This document shows, piece after piece, positions 3,732-5,033 of a stretch of DNA of 5,033 nt. Location of the stretch: assembly GCA_043803085.1 (NCBI GenBank), contig JAZDKM010000400.1, positions 1 to 5,033 of the forward strand. Reading direction: 5' to 3'. The DNA is from JAAEQG01 sp043803085. Its GTDB lineage: Bacteria > Planctomycetota > Phycisphaerae > UBA1845. Made by a program: the position numbers and the translations under genes. Below the pieces are notes generated by a model. That model ran no database searches. It worked only from the letters and a program-made list of their open reading frames with translations, and was not told the DNA's origin. How positions within the stretch are numbered: the first letter of the stretch is position 1; each line of letters starts with the position of its first letter.

Positions 3732-3751
3732 ACAGCCGGTTCATGGGGGTC

Positions 3752-3758
3752 GAAGGGA
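3752..3758 (+). promoter_or_regulatory. Shine-Dalgarno site of the TSP3 protein gene
   Basis: GAAGGGA ends nine bases before ATG 3768, and supports that start over the in-frame ATG at 3783. Confidence 0.55.
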
Positions 3759-3767
3759 TTTCCCGCC

Positions 3768-5033
3768 ATGGTTGTCCCGGTTATGCATCGGTCGTCCAAC
3801 ATCGCTTTGCTCTTCTTCGCAGGGGCCCTGCTCGCGATCACGGTATTCACCGCGAATTCGTTCACGATCACCGGACAGCGCGGGCCGACGCGCGAACCCG
3901 TCATCGGGTTCCCGGGCGACACCAGTTCCTACTTCACGATCCGCCAGGCAACCAGCCTCACGGGGACGTTCACCGGCGTCGCCATCCAGCTCGGGTCGAA
4001 CGCCCCGCACGCATGGACGAACACCGGCTTCCTCACCGGCACCAACCCCTCCCTCTTCTACCGCGTGGTCCAGGTGCCGCAGACCAACTCGCTGGACGAG
4101 GACAAGGACGGCATGCCGGACCTCTACGAACTGCGCTGGAGCTTCCTCGATCCGCTGAACGCCGCAGACGCCCAGCAGGACCAGGACGGCGACGGGCTCT
4201 ATAACCTCGGCGAGTACCAGTACGGCGCGAACCCCACGAACAAGGACTCGGACAAGGACTGGGTGATGGACGGATACGAGGTGCTCAAGGGCACCCACCC
4301 CACCAACCCCGCCAGCGCGCCGCTCCTCGAGTTCCGCATCGACACCAACGCGTATTACGTCACCAACACCGCGCCTCGCGTGGACTTCGGGCCGCACGTC
4401 GCGGATACCGTCGTGATCTCCGAATCGCCGGACATGCTGAACAGCTCCACCGTCGCGCTGACGGGCATTTTCACCTACTCCCTGGCGGACACCGCCAACG
4501 GCTGGCAGGCGCTCTACGCGCGCCTGCGGCGGACCTCCGACGGCGCGGAGAGCGAGCTGATCGAGCAGATGTTCATGCTCGATACGCTGGCGCCGCAGAT
4601 CAGCGGGGTCCTGCCCACGAACGGCACGGTGACGGCCCTGCAGGCGGTGCAGGTGGAGGGGTTCGCGCAGGACGACGTCGGGCCGGTGCAGGTCTGGGTG
4701 AACGGGCAGTGGGCGGACGGGGTGATCACCTCCTACTTCCACCGCGGCGGGGTCTACCTGACCAACGGGCTCAACCGGATCGGGATCCTCGCCCGCGACG
4801 CCGCAGGCCGCCAGGCGGGCGTGACGGTGGCGGTCACCCGAACGACGTCGGGGAGCAACGCGCCCCCGGCGATCACCGGCAACACGTTCCCTCAGACGTT
4901 CTGGGACGGGATCTACAGCAACTGGTACAGCTCGCTGGCGTACTTCAACGACATCCCGCAGTGGGACACGGTGGACGGCTGGTGGCTGTACCGGGACCAC
5001 TGGGTGGCGGCGAGCAACCAGGTGACGCAGGTG
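3768..5033 (+). CDS. Secreted protein with thrombospondin type 3 repeats, 3' end beyond window
   Basis: The first 422 residues of a gene cut by the right edge. An N-terminal signal is visible: short polar n-region with H7 and R8, hydrophobic core 11-29, probable cleavage near 29-31. Residues 55-103 (FTIRQATSLTG...LFYRVVQVP) look like a beta-rich domain that I have seen before such repeats in PVC proteins. TSP3-type calcium-binding repeats follow: D110-E-D-K-D-G-x-x-D, D138-Q-D-G-D-G, and D160-S-D-K-D-W-V-M-D-G-Y-E, with GANPTN and GTHPTN linkers. The third has Trp in place of the usual Gly. Residues 275-358 resemble an Ig-like domain (VQVWVNGQW...LTNGLNRIGILARDAAGR). The Trp-rich end (378-412) is unassigned. 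It is expected at the cell surface or outside; substrate unknown. A stop at 3726-3728 limits upstream extension. Confidence 0.8.
   Translation, partial: MVVPVMHRSSNIALLFFAGALLAITVFTANSFTITGQRGPTREPVIGFPGDTSSYFTIRQATSLTGTFTGVAIQLGSNAPHAWTNTGFLTGTNPSLFYRVVQVPQTNSLDEDKDGMPDLYELRWSFLDPLNAADAQQDQDGDGLYNLGEYQYGANPTNKDSDKDWVMDGYEVLKGTHPTNPASAPLLEFRIDTNAYYVTNTAPRVDFGPHVADTVVISESPDMLNSSTVALTGIFTYSLADTANGWQALYARLRRTSDGAESELIEQMFMLDTLAPQISGVLPTNGTVTALQAVQVEGFAQDDVGPVQVWVNGQWADGVITSYFHRGGVYLTNGLNRIGILARDAAGRQAGVTVAVTRTTSGSNAPPAITGNTFPQTFWDGIYSNWYSSLAYFNDIPQWDTVDGWWLYRDHWVAASNQVTQV

Noticed and set aside
3741..5000. 419-codon minus-strand open frame
   Set aside because: It is the antisense shadow of the TSP3 protein, whose plus-strand frame has a signal peptide, calcium-binding repeats and a ribosome site.

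Overview
The window is GC-rich bacterial accessory DNA. The likeliest source is the PVC group (Kiritimatiellota, Verrucomicrobiota or a relative). This is an inference from a large secreted protein with thrombospondin type 3 (calcium-binding) repeats and from intergenic DNA packed with degenerate 7-, 8- and 9-bp tandem repeats, a style I associate with those genomes. No rRNA, tRNA, CRISPR array or transposase is visible.

Layout. Positions 1-374 hold no convincing protein gene but several short hairpins. A 52-codon basic small protein with a good ribosome binding site lies at 375-533. Positions 534-1000 are gene-free and made of short tandem arrays plus GC-rich hairpins. At 1039-1888 (+) is a two-gene module: a HTH regulator overlapping a small nucleotidyltransferase-fold protein, behind a promoter region with a perfect 8-bp palindromic operator. 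A 157-bp repeat-filled spacer follows. At 3449-2046 (-) lies a second two-gene module of the AbiE type: an AbiEii-like nucleotidyltransferase toxin, then an AbiEi-like winged-helix antitoxin, driven by a clear sigma-70-type promoter. Positions 3516-3767 are a second repeat-bearing spacer with a palindrome and a possible promoter. From 3768 a secreted TSP3-repeat protein begins and runs off the right edge.

How the parts relate. The centre is a small defence or toxin-antitoxin island: two unrelated nucleotidyltransferase modules placed tail to tail, each with its own DNA-binding partner and control region. The AbiE-type pair has toxin and antitoxin genes in the reverse of the classical order. 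Related 8-bp-unit arrays lie in the same orientation on both sides of the pair (616-655 and 3527-3566), and the 3' ends and stop codons of both convergent operons lie in repeat DNA. This suggests that repeat spread shaped the island and its gene ends. The small basic protein and the secreted protein appear to be independent neighbours.
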